Shown: positions 20,851-29,235 of the stretch, one piece after another
Layout of the letters: the number at the start of each line of letters is the position of its first letter
How positions within the stretch are numbered: the first letter of the stretch is position 1
NCBI RefSeq assembly: GCF_025452235.1
Contig: NZ_CP104965.1
Coordinates: 1,488,001-1,552,000 of the forward strand
Reading direction: 5' to 3'
DNA from: Devosia neptuniae
GTDB taxonomy: Bacteria; Pseudomonadota; Alphaproteobacteria; Rhizobiales; Devosiaceae
Length of the DNA stretch: 64,000 nt
Notes under the pieces: generated by a model
The model's input: only the letters and a program-made list of their open reading frames with translations
The model's database searches: none
What the model was told of the DNA's origin: nothing
Made by a program: the position numbers and the translations under genes

Positions 20851-21390
20851 CTATGCGTGGGTGAAGCGCTGGGGAATATCGGCAAAGGCTTCGACGACCT
20901 TGTCATAGGCGTCCTTCTTGAAGGGCACGATCAGGCTTGGCGTGCGGGTCAGTTTTTCCCAGCGCCAGGCGTCGAACTCGGCCGGGTATTTGCCACCGCC
21001 GGGCGTTTCGACATCGATTTCGCTATCCTGGCCGGTAAAGGCGAAAGCAAACCAGCGCTGGCGCTGGCCGCGATACTTGCCCTTGAGGGCAATGCCCAGC
21101 GCATCGTCGGGCAGATCGTAATAAATCCATTCGGGCGCCTCGGCGAGCAGGCTTACGGCAGTGATATTGGTTTCCTCGTGTAGCTCGCGCAGGGCGGCGC
21201 GCAGCGGGTCCTCGCCCTTGTCGATGCCGCCCTGCGGCATTTGCCAGGGGGCGCCGCGTTCGGCAGAATCCTCGGGATCGTCCTCAGGCTTGCGGCGGCC
21301 GATGAAGACATTGCCCTCATGATTGAAAACAGCGACGCCGACGCAGTCGCGATAGGGCATGGCTTGGCGGTCTAGGGCCTTGGTCATCAC
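20851..21390 (-). CDS. rppH: RNA pyrophosphohydrolase (Nudix)
   Basis: A 179-residue Nudix enzyme that removes pyrophosphate from mRNA 5' ends to start decay. The Nudix box GGIDKGEDPLRAALRELHEE, closed by the following TNI, is complete with its REXXEE metal ligands. The N-terminal YRDCVGVAVFN and the later QRWFAFAFTG are typical of RppH rather than other Nudix hydrolases. The gene starts 3 nt after the stop of the YibQ-like gene, in the conserved envC-ctpA-yibQ-rppH run. Two adjacent Met codons make the exact start slightly uncertain. Confidence 0.94.
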   Translation of the reverse strand: MMTKALDRQAMPYRDCVGVAVFNHEGNVFIGRRKPEDDPEDSAERGAPWQMPQGGIDKGEDPLRAALRELHEETNITAVSLLAEAPEWIYYDLPDDALGIALKGKYRGQRQRWFAFAFTGQDSEIDVETPGGGKYPAEFDAWRWEKLTRTPSLIVPFKKDAYDKVVEAFADIPQRFTHA

Positions 21391-21393
21391 ATT

Positions 21394-22515
21394 TTACTCT
21401 GCTTGTTTCATCAGGGCGCTGGCGGGCACCAGCACGAGCCCCTTGCTTTCCAGGGCGGCCGCCCATTCGGCGACCGCCGCTACCGATATGGGCAGGGCGC
21501 TGACAATACCAATTGCGTGACCGTTCTCCACCGCCTTGGCCTCAAGGCTGGTAAGCGCTGCGAGAATGGATTGCTGGGAGGGATTGGCGTCGATCATCGC
21601 ATCGACGCGCGAAAACGGCACCTTGTTGCCCGCCGCCAGCTGCGGGGCGACCGAACGATTGGATGAGCCATCATCGATATAGCCCAGTCCGCGGGCGCCA
21701 AGCTCTTCCATGATGGGCGAGAAATCGGCCGCAGAGGCGGTGAAGCGGGCGCCCATATTGTTGATCACTCCGGCATAGCCGCCAAAGCGGGCCATGAGCC
21801 AGAACAGTTTGTCGAGATTGGCGCGCGGGGTCTCCCCGGTCAGCAGCGTCTGCGGGCCGGGATCGTTTTGCGGGTAATCGAAGGGCTCGAGCGGAATTTC
21901 GAGCAGGATTTCGTGGCCGCTGCTGCGGGCGGCTGCCACACTATTGTTCAGCGTCTTGCCATAGGGAGCGAAAGCCAGGGTGACATCGGGCGGCAGGCGT
22001 TCGATGGCGTCGAGCGAGCCTTGCTCGTTAATGCCCAGCCCGCTGACGATGATGGCCACCTCGGGCAGGCCCGTGGGCGCCGTGTTGGGCCGCGAATAGG
22101 TGGCAAAGGGCGTGCGGCCGTCGCTGGCAATACGCGGAATGGGACCGTTGGCGGTTTCTTCGCTGAGATCGGGCAGGACGCCGAAAGCGTCAGGCTGGCT
22201 TGCACTGGCGGGCACATCGACACCGGTCGTGGGGATGGTGCTGCCGGCGGGATATTGCTGGGGATCGGCGGTGATGGTGGCCGGGCCGGTGGCTACCGCA
22301 TTGGCCACTTGATTGGAATTGCGGGTCGAGGTGATGGCGACTTCCTGGCTGGGGCGGCCGCCATTGGGATCATTGGCGAGGGTCAGGCGCAGCACGAAGC
22401 CGATGCCGATCAGCGCGATAATGGCTAACAGCACCCGCGCCACAGGAAAGCCGCGACCAGTTTCCCCAGGCTTACGCTTGCGGCCGGTCAGCGGCGTGCT
22501 GAGATCATTGGCCAT
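21394..22515 (-). CDS. Divergent polysaccharide deacetylase family protein (YibQ/DUF610)
   Basis: A 373-residue protein with a cytoplasmic basic N-terminus, a single membrane helix (about 24-46), a low-complexity Thr/Pro/Ala stretch, and a periplasmic domain from about residue 145. That domain shows VAIIVSGLGINEQGS, PPDVTLAFAPYG, EILLEIPLEPFDYP and GYIDDGSS. This is the divergent polysaccharide deacetylase family that includes E. coli YibQ. E. coli likewise has yibQ directly after envC. A cell-wall role is inferred; no enzymatic activity is established to my knowledge. It is followed closely by rppH. Confidence 0.88.
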   Translation of the reverse strand: MANDLSTPLTGRKRKPGETGRGFPVARVLLAIIALIGIGFVLRLTLANDPNGGRPSQEVAITSTRNSNQVANAVATGPATITADPQQYPAGSTIPTTGVDVPASASQPDAFGVLPDLSEETANGPIPRIASDGRTPFATYSRPNTAPTGLPEVAIIVSGLGINEQGSLDAIERLPPDVTLAFAPYGKTLNNSVAAARSSGHEILLEIPLEPFDYPQNDPGPQTLLTGETPRANLDKLFWLMARFGGYAGVINNMGARFTASAADFSPIMEELGARGLGYIDDGSSNRSVAPQLAAGNKVPFSRVDAMIDANPSQQSILAALTSLEAKAVENGHAIGIVSALPISVAAVAEWAAALESKGLVLVPASALMKQAE

Positions 22516-22599
22516 CGAAAAAGTCCCGCTTGAAAAGCCATGGGGCGGGACGGCGAATCAGCCGTCCCGCCCCACAATGTCATAGCATGGAAGCCAGGC

Positions 22600-24048
22600 T
22601 CATTCCGCCTTGGGCGGATAGGCCGCGTTGGTTTCCTCGCCATCGATCAGGCGAATGGCATATTGCAGTTGGGCGTCGTCCGCCTTCTCGGCCGGCACAT
22701 AGACCGACGAGCCGACAGTGGTTTCTTCCTGGCCCTCGACCGTGATGTGCCCGGCCAGCCCGGCTTCACCGATGATCTCGTCACGGCCCTGCAATTCGGC
22801 CGGGACGGTCTGCTTGATCTCGATATCGGGGGTGATGCCCAGCGCCTGAATGGAGCGGTTGTTCGGCGTGTAATAGCGCGCGGTGGTCAGGCGCATGGCG
22901 CCGTCGGGGCCGAGCGAAATGATCGACTGGACCGAGCCCTTGCCGAAGGAGCGCGTGCCCACCACGGTGGCGCGCTTATGGTCCTGCAGGGCGCCCGCGA
23001 CGATTTCGGAGGCCGAAGCGGAGCCGCCATTGATCAGCACGACCAGCGGCACATCGGCCAGCTGCGCATCGAGCGCATCGGGCTGAGCGTCATAGCGGGC
23101 ACTTTCCTCGGGCACACGGCCACGGGTCAGCACGACCGCGCCCTGCTTGAGGAAGGCATCGGCGACGTAGACCGACTGATCGACCAGACCACCCGGATTG
23201 TTGCGCAGATCAAGGATGATGCCCTTGGGCGGCACGTCCTTGCGTTCGGCATAGATGTCCTTGATGGCCTGCTGGATGCCGACAAAGGCCTGTTCGGAGA
23301 AGCGCGACAGCCGCAGCACGGCAACATCGCCCTCGCCTTCGGCTGCCCCGCCTTCCATGGACCAGCGCACGGCGCGCATGGCGATGGTGGCGCGGGTCAG
23401 CTCGAATTCCAGCGGATCGGGCACGCCTTCGCGGGCAATGGTGATCTTGACCGAGGTGCCCAGCGGGCCGCGCATCTTGGCGACGGCGTCGTCGAGCACC
23501 ATGCCCTGGACCGAGACGCCGTCAATGGCAACGATCAGGTCATTGGCGAGGATACCGGCCTTGGCGGCGGGGGTATCGTCGATCGGGGAGACGACCTTGA
23601 CGATGCCGTCTTCCATGGTGACTTCGATGCCCAGGCCGCCGAATTCGCCCGAGGTGTCCTCGCGCATTTCGTCGTAATCGGCGGGCGGCAGATAGCCCGA
23701 ATGGGGATCGAGCGAGGTCAGCATGCCCTGGATGGCGGCGCGGATCAGCTCCTGCTCATCGGGGGCATCGACATACTCGGCGCGGATGCGGTCGAAGATT
23801 TCTCCGAACAGATTGAGATCGGCATAGACCTCAAGCGGATCGCGCGGCTTTTCGGCCTTTTCCTCGGGCGTGGGTTCGGGCTGTTCGCCACCCGGGGCCG
23901 GATCGGCCGGTGCCTGGTCGGGAGCCTGCTCGGCGGGAACCGGAGCTTCCTCGGCGGGGGCCGGGGCGGTTTCCTGCGCGAACAGGGTCGATGCAGGCAG
24001 CAGCAGCGCCAAAGTCAAGGCAGCGGCGCGGATGGTCGGAAAGCGCAT
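22600..24048 (-). CDS. ctpA: Carboxy-terminal processing protease (S41 family)
   Basis: A 482-residue periplasmic serine protease. Signal peptide residues are 1-25 (ending LFAQE), followed by a Pro/Ala/Glu-rich linker to about 65. A PDZ domain spans about 130-220, with GGLGIEVTMEDGIVKVVSP. The S41 domain contains LDLRNNPGG, the catalytic Ser in NGGSASASEIVAGAL (about 343) and the catalytic Lys in GTRSFGKGSVQ (about 368). Such proteases trim periplasmic proteins, often cell-wall hydrolases or their regulators, which fits its place after the envC-like gene. I chose the ATG at 24048 because it begins the signal peptide. The in-frame start at 24156 would lie inside envC. Confidence 0.94.
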   Translation of the reverse strand: MRFPTIRAAALTLALLLPASTLFAQETAPAPAEEAPVPAEQAPDQAPADPAPGGEQPEPTPEEKAEKPRDPLEVYADLNLFGEIFDRIRAEYVDAPDEQELIRAAIQGMLTSLDPHSGYLPPADYDEMREDTSGEFGGLGIEVTMEDGIVKVVSPIDDTPAAKAGILANDLIVAIDGVSVQGMVLDDAVAKMRGPLGTSVKITIAREGVPDPLEFELTRATIAMRAVRWSMEGGAAEGEGDVAVLRLSRFSEQAFVGIQQAIKDIYAERKDVPPKGIILDLRNNPGGLVDQSVYVADAFLKQGAVVLTRGRVPEESARYDAQPDALDAQLADVPLVVLINGGSASASEIVAGALQDHKRATVVGTRSFGKGSVQSIISLGPDGAMRLTTARYYTPNNRSIQALGITPDIEIKQTVPAELQGRDEIIGEAGLAGHITVEGQEETTVGSSVYVPAEKADDAQLQYAIRLIDGEETNAAYPPKAE

Positions 24049-24055
24049 GAGGGTT

Positions 24056-25450
24056 CTATCCACTCTGTGTCGGGGTCGCCCACCATCCGGTCGGATCGAG
24101 GGGCTCGTTGTTTTGTCGCAGTTCAATATAAAGGGTCGGCTGGGAGTTGCCAGCATTGGTGGTTACGGTACGCCCAATTGTGCGTGATCCCATTGTGCCA
24201 AGGGGTTCCCCCATCAGCACGAACTGGCCGATATCGACGCTGACCGCATCGAGCCCCGCCAGGAGCGTCGTATAGTTCTGCCCGGTATTGAGAATGATGA
24301 TTTGGCCGTAATTGAGGTAGGGGCCTTTATATAGCACCCAGCCATCGGCCGGAGCCACCACCTGCGCCTCGGCACGAGTGACTACCGAGATGCCGTGCGA
24401 AATGCCGCCAAAGCCGTCGCCAGCGCCGTAATCGACCACATTGACGCCATTCGCCGGCATGGTGAGATAGCCCTTGGCATTGGCAAAGGGCATAGCGGGC
24501 TCGGTGCGGGCACTATTGGCCAAGGCCACCCGGATCTGCTCGGGCGTCATGGTGACGGCGTTGGGATCGGTAGGCGCAGATGGCGTCTGCACCGCATTGG
24601 CGCGGGCGGAGAGGCTATCGATCAGGTCCTTGAGCGTGGTGGCGCGGGCGGCGAGGGCCACGGCTTCGGCTTCCTGGGCGGCCAATTCGCTCGAGCGGAC
24701 ATCGATGCCCTGCTTGCGGGCAGCGATCAGCGTGGCGATGCGGAGCTGTTCTTCCTCAAGCACGGAGAAATTGGCCTTGAGGGTGGCTTCCTCGGCCAGG
24801 GCAGATGCTTTGATGTCGTTGAGTTGCTTGAGATCAGCGGTGACGGCGTCGGCCTTGGCGCGCAATTGCGGCACGATGGCCGAGATCAGGATGGCGCTAC
24901 GGGCTGAACCCAGAGCATCGTCAGGGTCGACGATCAGCGCGGGGGGCGGATTGAGCGAAATGCGTTCGAGGGCGGCCAGCACATTGGCGATCTCGGCATT
25001 GGAGCCGTCGAGCCGGCCGCGCACTTCGAGCTCAGAGACGATGAGGCTCGAGAGCCGTTCCTCGATATCGGCGACCTCAATCTCAGCGAGCTTGACGCGC
25101 TGGGCGGCGGCGATGAGGGCGGCGTTCTGTTTGGTGCGGTCGCCTTCCATCTCGGCAATTTCGGCCTTGAGCGCATCGACGCGTTCCTGGCTAAGCGCGA
25201 TCGAGGCTTCTACGGCCTTGAGATCGGTTTGCGCGGCGGCGGGGTCTGGATCGGCAGCGGGCGCAAGCGGAGGGCCAGCCGGGTTTGCTGGCTCAGCCGT
25301 TGCCGAGGGGACAGCAGGGGCTTCGGCCGGGGCGGGAGGCGGTGTCTGGGTCTGGGCGAGCAGGGGCCGCGAGGGCATCGCCGCCAGCACGAGTGCTGCC
25401 AGCGCCCATGCCGGTTTGTTGCCCATCCTCTTGCCTGGCAGCTTTGCCAT
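24056..25450 (-). CDS. envC: EnvC-like murein hydrolase activator (degenerate M23 domain)
   Basis: A 464-residue periplasmic protein with a signal peptide (to about residue 33), a Pro/Ala-rich stretch, a long coiled coil (about 75-310) and a C-terminal LytM/M23 domain (about 335-460). The canonical Zn-binding motifs are absent: the usual HLHFE position reads LYIEL, and NTGQNYTTLL replaces the usual H-containing loop. EnvC proteins share this degeneracy; they activate septal amidases rather than cut peptidoglycan. The start at 25450 has GGAG 5 nt upstream. It lies 7 nt before ctpA. Confidence 0.9.
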   Translation of the reverse strand: MAKLPGKRMGNKPAWALAALVLAAMPSRPLLAQTQTPPPAPAEAPAVPSATAEPANPAGPPLAPAADPDPAAAQTDLKAVEASIALSQERVDALKAEIAEMEGDRTKQNAALIAAAQRVKLAEIEVADIEERLSSLIVSELEVRGRLDGSNAEIANVLAALERISLNPPPALIVDPDDALGSARSAILISAIVPQLRAKADAVTADLKQLNDIKASALAEEATLKANFSVLEEEQLRIATLIAARKQGIDVRSSELAAQEAEAVALAARATTLKDLIDSLSARANAVQTPSAPTDPNAVTMTPEQIRVALANSARTEPAMPFANAKGYLTMPANGVNVVDYGAGDGFGGISHGISVVTRAEAQVVAPADGWVLYKGPYLNYGQIIILNTGQNYTTLLAGLDAVSVDIGQFVLMGEPLGTMGSRTIGRTVTTNAGNSQPTLYIELRQNNEPLDPTGWWATPTQSG

Positions 25451-25561
25451 GACATCTCCAGCAGCGGCGCCAGGCGCCCGAATCAATCGGGGCACCATAG
25501 CAAAGCCCCGGAAAACCAGAGGTTAACTCTGCTTAACCATGTCGTGATTTTGCGCGGGAAG

Positions 25562-25945
25562 TCAGATCGCGCTGGTGATGTCGGTCTGGCTGAAATCATT
25601 GCCGACAAACAGGAGTGGGCAATTGCGTTGCTTGGCCAGGGCATAGGCAAAGCAATCGCCGAAATTGAGCCCGGCAGGGTGGATGCCCTTGCCCCAGGTC
25701 CCGTAGATTTTGCCCATTTGCCGGGCTGTTGCGGCATCAACGGAGACGATTTCGAAATCCATCTGGTCGAAAAGGGCCTCCATTTTCGGCAGGATGCCGC
25801 GACCGGTTGCGACGATCAGAGCTTCCGACATGGTGGAAGCGGAGATGGCCAGGATGGTCGCATTTTCGAGTGCGGCCATGCAGGCGGGGGCGGTGGGCTC
25901 GTTGTTGATGATGGCCATCAAGGCTGAAGTATCGACGACGATCAC
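25562..25945 (-). CDS. vapC: VapC-type PIN-domain toxin (ribonuclease)
   Basis: A 127-residue PIN-domain protein. It begins MIVVDTSALMAII with the first acidic active-site residue (Asp5). A conserved Glu follows in STMSEALIVA, and the NFGDCFAYALAKQRNCPLLFVGNDF segment carries the later Asp ligands. VapC toxins cleave tRNA or rRNA in a Mg2+-dependent way; the target here is unknown. The gene overlaps the antitoxin stop by 4 bp (ATGA), the normal antitoxin-first order. It lies between rlmH and envC, inside an otherwise conserved housekeeping run. Confidence 0.93.
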   Translation of the reverse strand: MIVVDTSALMAIINNEPTAPACMAALENATILAISASTMSEALIVATGRGILPKMEALFDQMDFEIVSVDAATARQMGKIYGTWGKGIHPAGLNFGDCFAYALAKQRNCPLLFVGNDFSQTDITSAI

Positions 25946-26202
25946 TTGGGCAGACCATGCTCGTCATAGAGGAAGTCCTGGCTATGGGCGGCATCCGTGC
26001 CGTCGCCATCGCTAGTCTTTCCAATGCCGAGAAAGGGTTGCAGCACAGCGCGGCGCTGCTCCGGTGTCAGCCTCGCCGGAGCAATGGGCACCAGGCGCGC
26101 AACGGGGTGACCATGCCGGGTAAGCACGACTTCGCTGCCGGCTTCCGCCTGGCGGACGAGGTCGGTCAATTGGCTCTTGGCGTCGGTAACGGAAATTTCC
26201 AT
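25942..26202 (-). CDS. vapB: Phd/YefM-type antitoxin (VapB partner)
   Basis: An 86-residue antitoxin. The N-terminal part, MEISVTDAKSQLTDLVRQAEAG, then EVVLTRHGHPVARLVP, is the prevent-host-death (Phd) DNA-binding fold. The C-terminal tail (about 50-86) is acidic and would wrap the toxin. A GGAGG box lies 6 nt before the ATG. A perfect inverted repeat sits upstream inside the predicted promoter, as expected for autorepression. The stop overlaps the vapC start. Confidence 0.92.
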   Translation of the reverse strand: MEISVTDAKSQLTDLVRQAEAGSEVVLTRHGHPVARLVPIAPARLTPEQRRAVLQPFLGIGKTSDGDGTDAAHSQDFLYDEHGLPK

Positions 26203-26219
26203 GTCACACCTCCATCGCT

Positions 26220-26248
26220 AAAATAGACCATCCAATGGTCCATTTCAA
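26220..26248 (-). promoter_or_regulatory. vapBC promoter with operator in the spacer
   Basis: On the minus strand TTGAAA (26248-26243), an exact 17-bp spacer and TATTTT (26225-26220) form a good sigma-70 promoter. The spacer is filled by a perfect 6-3-6 palindrome, GACCAT-TGG-ATGGTC (26226-26240). The -35 box overlaps the restored rlmH stop codon (26245-26247). The layout fits direct repression by the antitoxin. Confidence 0.75.
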
Positions 26249-26726
26249 TCGCCGCGGTGGTAGGGGTGGCCGGAGAGGATGGTGGTGGTGCGATAGAGCT
26301 GTTCGGCCAGCATGATGCGGACCAGTTGGTGCGGCCAGGTGAGGGGGAAAAGCTCAGGACGAGATCGGCTGCTGCGACGAAGGCCGGATCGAGCCCATCG
26401 GCGCCGCCGATGATGAAACTGGCGGCGGAGCGGCCATCATCGCGCCAGCGGCCGATTTGGTTGGCGAAGGCTTCCGAGCCAATGGCTTTGCCGCGTTCGT
26501 CGAGCGCCACCACAATGCCGTCGGGCAGGGCGGCGCGCAGGGCCTTGGCCTCGTCGGCCTTGCGGCTGGCCGACGAGCCGGCGCGGGATTCGGTCAGCTC
26601 GATAACATCGAAACCGGTCAAGGCCAGCGGCTTGCCGCCGCCGATGGCGCGATCAAGATAGCGCGCCACCATTTCCCGTTCGGGCCCGGCCTTCATTCGG
26701 CCGACAGCCGCGATTGTTACCCGCAT
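26245..26726 (-). CDS. rlmH: 23S rRNA (pseudouridine1915-N3)-methyltransferase, frameshifted near the 3' end
   Basis: RlmH is a SPOUT methyltransferase acting on pseudouridine 1915 of 23S rRNA in assembled ribosomes. The N-terminus [25 protein letters not shown] and the SAM-binding FIIGGADGL are intact. After LVLSFSP the uncorrected frame gives an unrelated tail that runs on to 26166, into vapB. Adding one base in the G5 run at 26343-26347 restores [18 protein letters not shown] and SGHPYHRGD, ending at 26245, for about 160 residues, the family length. The restored part includes the conserved C-terminal His/Tyr motif. An assembly indel is the simplest explanation. Confidence 0.9.
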
Positions 26727-26735
26727 GCCAGACGC

Positions 26736-27128
26736 TTAGTGGGCGTCGGCAGCGAAGTCGGCCTGCCACATCTTTTCGATGTTGTAGAACTCGCGCACTT
26801 CGGGGCGGAAGATGTGGACGATGACATCGCCGGCATCGACCAGAACCCAATCGCAATGGGGCAGGCCCTCAATGCGCGGTTTGCCATGGCCCGCATCGCG
26901 CAGGGCGTTGACCAACTGGTCGGCCACGGCGCCGACATGGCGCTGCGAACGGCCGGAGGCAACCACCATGTGGTCGGCCAGCGAGGATTTGCCGGTAATG
27001 TCGACGGCAACGATTTCCTCGGCCTTGGCATCGTCAAGGCATTCAAGGATGACATCGATCATCGGGCGTTCCGGGGCGGAATGGGGGGCCTCGGCGTGAG
27101 CAGAGGTGTTCTCGGGCAGCGCGGCCAT
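26736..27128 (-). CDS. rsfS: Ribosome silencing factor
   Basis: A 130-residue RsfS/Iojap protein that binds L14 and blocks subunit joining when nutrients are low. The conserved core includes ILECLDDAKAEEIVAVDITGK, ADHMVVASGRSQRH and DWVLVDAGDVIVHIF, followed by the typical REFYNIEKMW. The N-terminal 20 residues are variable, as is usual. The ATG at 27128 was chosen for its GGAAGG box. Upstream in-frame Met codons at 27149 and 27230 lack support. It precedes rlmH by 9 nt, and a good promoter lies about 140 bp upstream. Confidence 0.93.
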   Translation of the reverse strand: MAALPENTSAHAEAPHSAPERPMIDVILECLDDAKAEEIVAVDITGKSSLADHMVVASGRSQRHVGAVADQLVNALRDAGHGKPRIEGLPHCDWVLVDAGDVIVHIFRPEVREFYNIEKMWQADFAADAH

Positions 27129-27267
27129 CAGCAATGGCCTTCCGCCCATGCTCGTGCATGGGTCATGCGTGGGGTCAGCATCCTTGGTTGTTGATCGGAA
27201 TGTGCAGGCGTCTTTGCAAACGGCAAGCAATCAGTTCCTTGATTGGTGAGTTTAATCACACTTTGCC

Positions 27268-27296
27268 AATATGCGCTTTTAGCGCGGTTTTCGCAA
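27268..27296 (-). promoter_or_regulatory. Candidate promoter of rsfS-rlmH
   Basis: On the minus strand TTGCGA (27296-27291), a 17-bp spacer and CATATT (27273-27268) lie 140 bp before the rsfS start. They fall in the only sizeable gap of the nadD-rsfS-rlmH run. Confidence 0.5.
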
Positions 27297-27306
27297 GGTA
27301 GGCCGC

Positions 27307-27948
27307 TCACTTTGCAGTTTCACGACGGCGCCGTGCTCGTATTGCCGAAGAAGACAGGGGTGATTGGCGGCCGTGGAGATAGACCCAGGCCGGGGACGGC
27401 AGGTTGGCGAGGCGGCTGGCGTCCTCTTCGTCGACCCGGTAGCGGCTCAGGGCGATGCCGGCTCGGGAGGCAGGGGCGAGGCGGGAGGAGCCGGGGCGGA
27501 CATAGACGGCCAGGGGGACCATGGCGGCGATGTCGCGCCAGCGTTCCCAGCGGTGGAAGTCGACCAGGTTGTCGGCGCCCATGATCCAGACGAAGCGGCG
27601 GTCGGGCATGGCCTTGGTGAGGAAGCGGATGGTCTGCCAGGAATAGGTGAAGCCATAGGCCGCTTCAAAGCCGGTGACGCGGACGCGGGGGTCGGTGAGG
27701 AGCGCCCGCGCGGCGGTAACGCGACCGGCCAGAGGCGCGAGTTCGGCGTGGTTTTTCAGCGGGTTACCCGGCGTCACCATGACCCAAACGGCGTCGAGTT
27801 GCAGGCGGCGCAGGGTCTCTTCGATGACCAGTTGATGGCCCTCGTGAATGGGGTTGAAGCTGCCACCGAACAGGCCGATGCGCATGCCCGCCGCAGAGGG
27901 AGGCAGTTCGGTAATGCCGGAAATACGGAGCGGAGCGCGGAGGGTCAA
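27307..27948 (-). CDS. nadD: Nicotinate-nucleotide adenylyltransferase
   Basis: A 213-residue NadD that makes deamido-NAD from nicotinate mononucleotide and ATP. GLFGGSFNPIHEGH is the nucleotidyltransferase signature, and SPLSSSAIR at the C-terminus is the ISSTxIR-type motif. I kept the TTG start at 27948 because the 21-residue leader ending LPPSAAG resembles that of other Hyphomicrobiales NadD proteins. An internal ATG at 27885 (MRIGLFGG) is the alternative. It lies 6 nt after proA, in the same transcription unit. Confidence 0.92.
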   Translation of the reverse strand: MTLRAPLRISGITELPPSAAGMRIGLFGGSFNPIHEGHQLVIEETLRRLQLDAVWVMVTPGNPLKNHAELAPLAGRVTAARALLTDPRVRVTGFEAAYGFTYSWQTIRFLTKAMPDRRFVWIMGADNLVDFHRWERWRDIAAMVPLAVYVRPGSSRLAPASRAGIALSRYRVDEEDASRLANLPSPAWVYLHGRQSPLSSSAIRARRRRETAK

Positions 27949-27954
27949 AAGGGG

Positions 27955-29235
27955 CTAAGGCCTCGTCTGACCGTTGCCGCGGACGCGATATTTGAAGCTG
28001 GTGAGCTGTTCGACGCCGACTGGGCCGCGGGCGTGCATTTTGCCGGTGGCGATGCCGATTTCGCCGCCGAAACCGAATTCGCCGCCATCGGCGAATTGGG
28101 TCGAGGCGTTGTGCAGAAGGATGGCGCTGTCGATCTCGTTGAAGAATTTCTCAACGGCTGCAAGGTCTTCGGCGATGATGGCTTCGGTGTGGTGGCTCGA
28201 ATAGTTTTCGATGTGGGCGATCGCCTCATCGACGCTATCGACCACCTTTACCGAGATAATGGCGTCCTCATATTCGGTGCGCCAATCCGCTTCAGTGGCC
28301 GTTTTGGTTAACGGACTGTTAGCATTGACGATAGCATCGCCGCGTATTTCGCAGCCTTTTGCCATCAGGGCGTCAAGGATGGGATTGAGATGGGTAGCGA
28401 CCACGTCGCGATGCACGAGCAGGGTCTCGGCGGCGCCGCAAACGCCGGTGCGACGCATCTTGGCATTGAGGGTGACGCTCACCGCTTTTTCGAGATCGGC
28501 CGACTTGTCGATGTAGACATGCACGATGCCTTCGAGATGGGCGAAGACCGGCACGCGGGCTTCGTCCTGTACGCGGGCAACCAGGGTCTTGCCGCCACGG
28601 GGCACGATGACGTCGATATTGCCATCCAGCCCCTTGAGCATTTCGCCCACGGCGGCGCGGTCGGTGGTGGGGACGAGCTGGATGCATTCGACGGGGAGAC
28701 CCGCCAGATGCAGGCCATCGAGCATGCAATCGACGATAGCGCGGCTGGAATGGAAGCTGTCGCTGCCGCCGCGCAGGATGACAGCATTGCCCGATTTGAT
28801 GCAGAGCGCGCCGGCATCGGCGGTGACATTGGGGCGCGATTCAAAGATCACACCAATGACGCCGAGCGGGGTGCGGACGCGCTCGATATGCAGGCCATTG
28901 GGCCGGTCCCATTCGGCAATGGTAGCGCCGACGGGATCGGGCAGTTCGGCAATGGTTTTGACCGCGTCGATAATGCCGTCAATGCGGGCGTCGTTGAGTT
29001 CGAGCCGGTCGAGAAAGGCCTTGGAAATGCCCTTGGTGCGGGCGGCATCCATGTCCTTGGCATTAGCGGCAAGGATTGCCTTGCGATGGGCATTGATGGC
29101 GCCGGCGGCGGTCAGCAGCGCGGTGCGTTTCTGCTCGGGCGTGGCCAATGCGAGCTGGCGGGCGGTCATGCGGGCATTGCGGCCCAGCTCGGCCATGATC
29201 TCGTTCAGCGATTTGCCGGCTTCAAGCGCGCTCAC
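27955..29235 (-). CDS. proA: Gamma-glutamyl phosphate reductase
   Basis: A 426-residue enzyme of proline synthesis that reduces gamma-glutamyl phosphate to the semialdehyde. It belongs to the aldehyde dehydrogenase superfamily. The catalytic Cys is in [15 protein letters not shown]. Other family blocks are [30 protein letters not shown] and VPRGGKTLV. The start is GTG at 29235, supported by AGGAG 8 nt upstream. It overlaps the end of proB by 14 bp, so the two are translationally coupled. Confidence 0.97.
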   Translation of the reverse strand: MSALEAGKSLNEIMAELGRNARMTARQLALATPEQKRTALLTAAGAINAHRKAILAANAKDMDAARTKGISKAFLDRLELNDARIDGIIDAVKTIAELPDPVGATIAEWDRPNGLHIERVRTPLGVIGVIFESRPNVTADAGALCIKSGNAVILRGGSDSFHSSRAIVDCMLDGLHLAGLPVECIQLVPTTDRAAVGEMLKGLDGNIDVIVPRGGKTLVARVQDEARVPVFAHLEGIVHVYIDKSADLEKAVSVTLNAKMRRTGVCGAAETLLVHRDVVATHLNPILDALMAKGCEIRGDAIVNANSPLTKTATEADWRTEYEDAIISVKVVDSVDEAIAHIENYSSHHTEAIIAEDLAAVEKFFNEIDSAILLHNASTQFADGGEFGFGGEIGIATGKMHARGPVGVEQLTSFKYRVRGNGQTRP

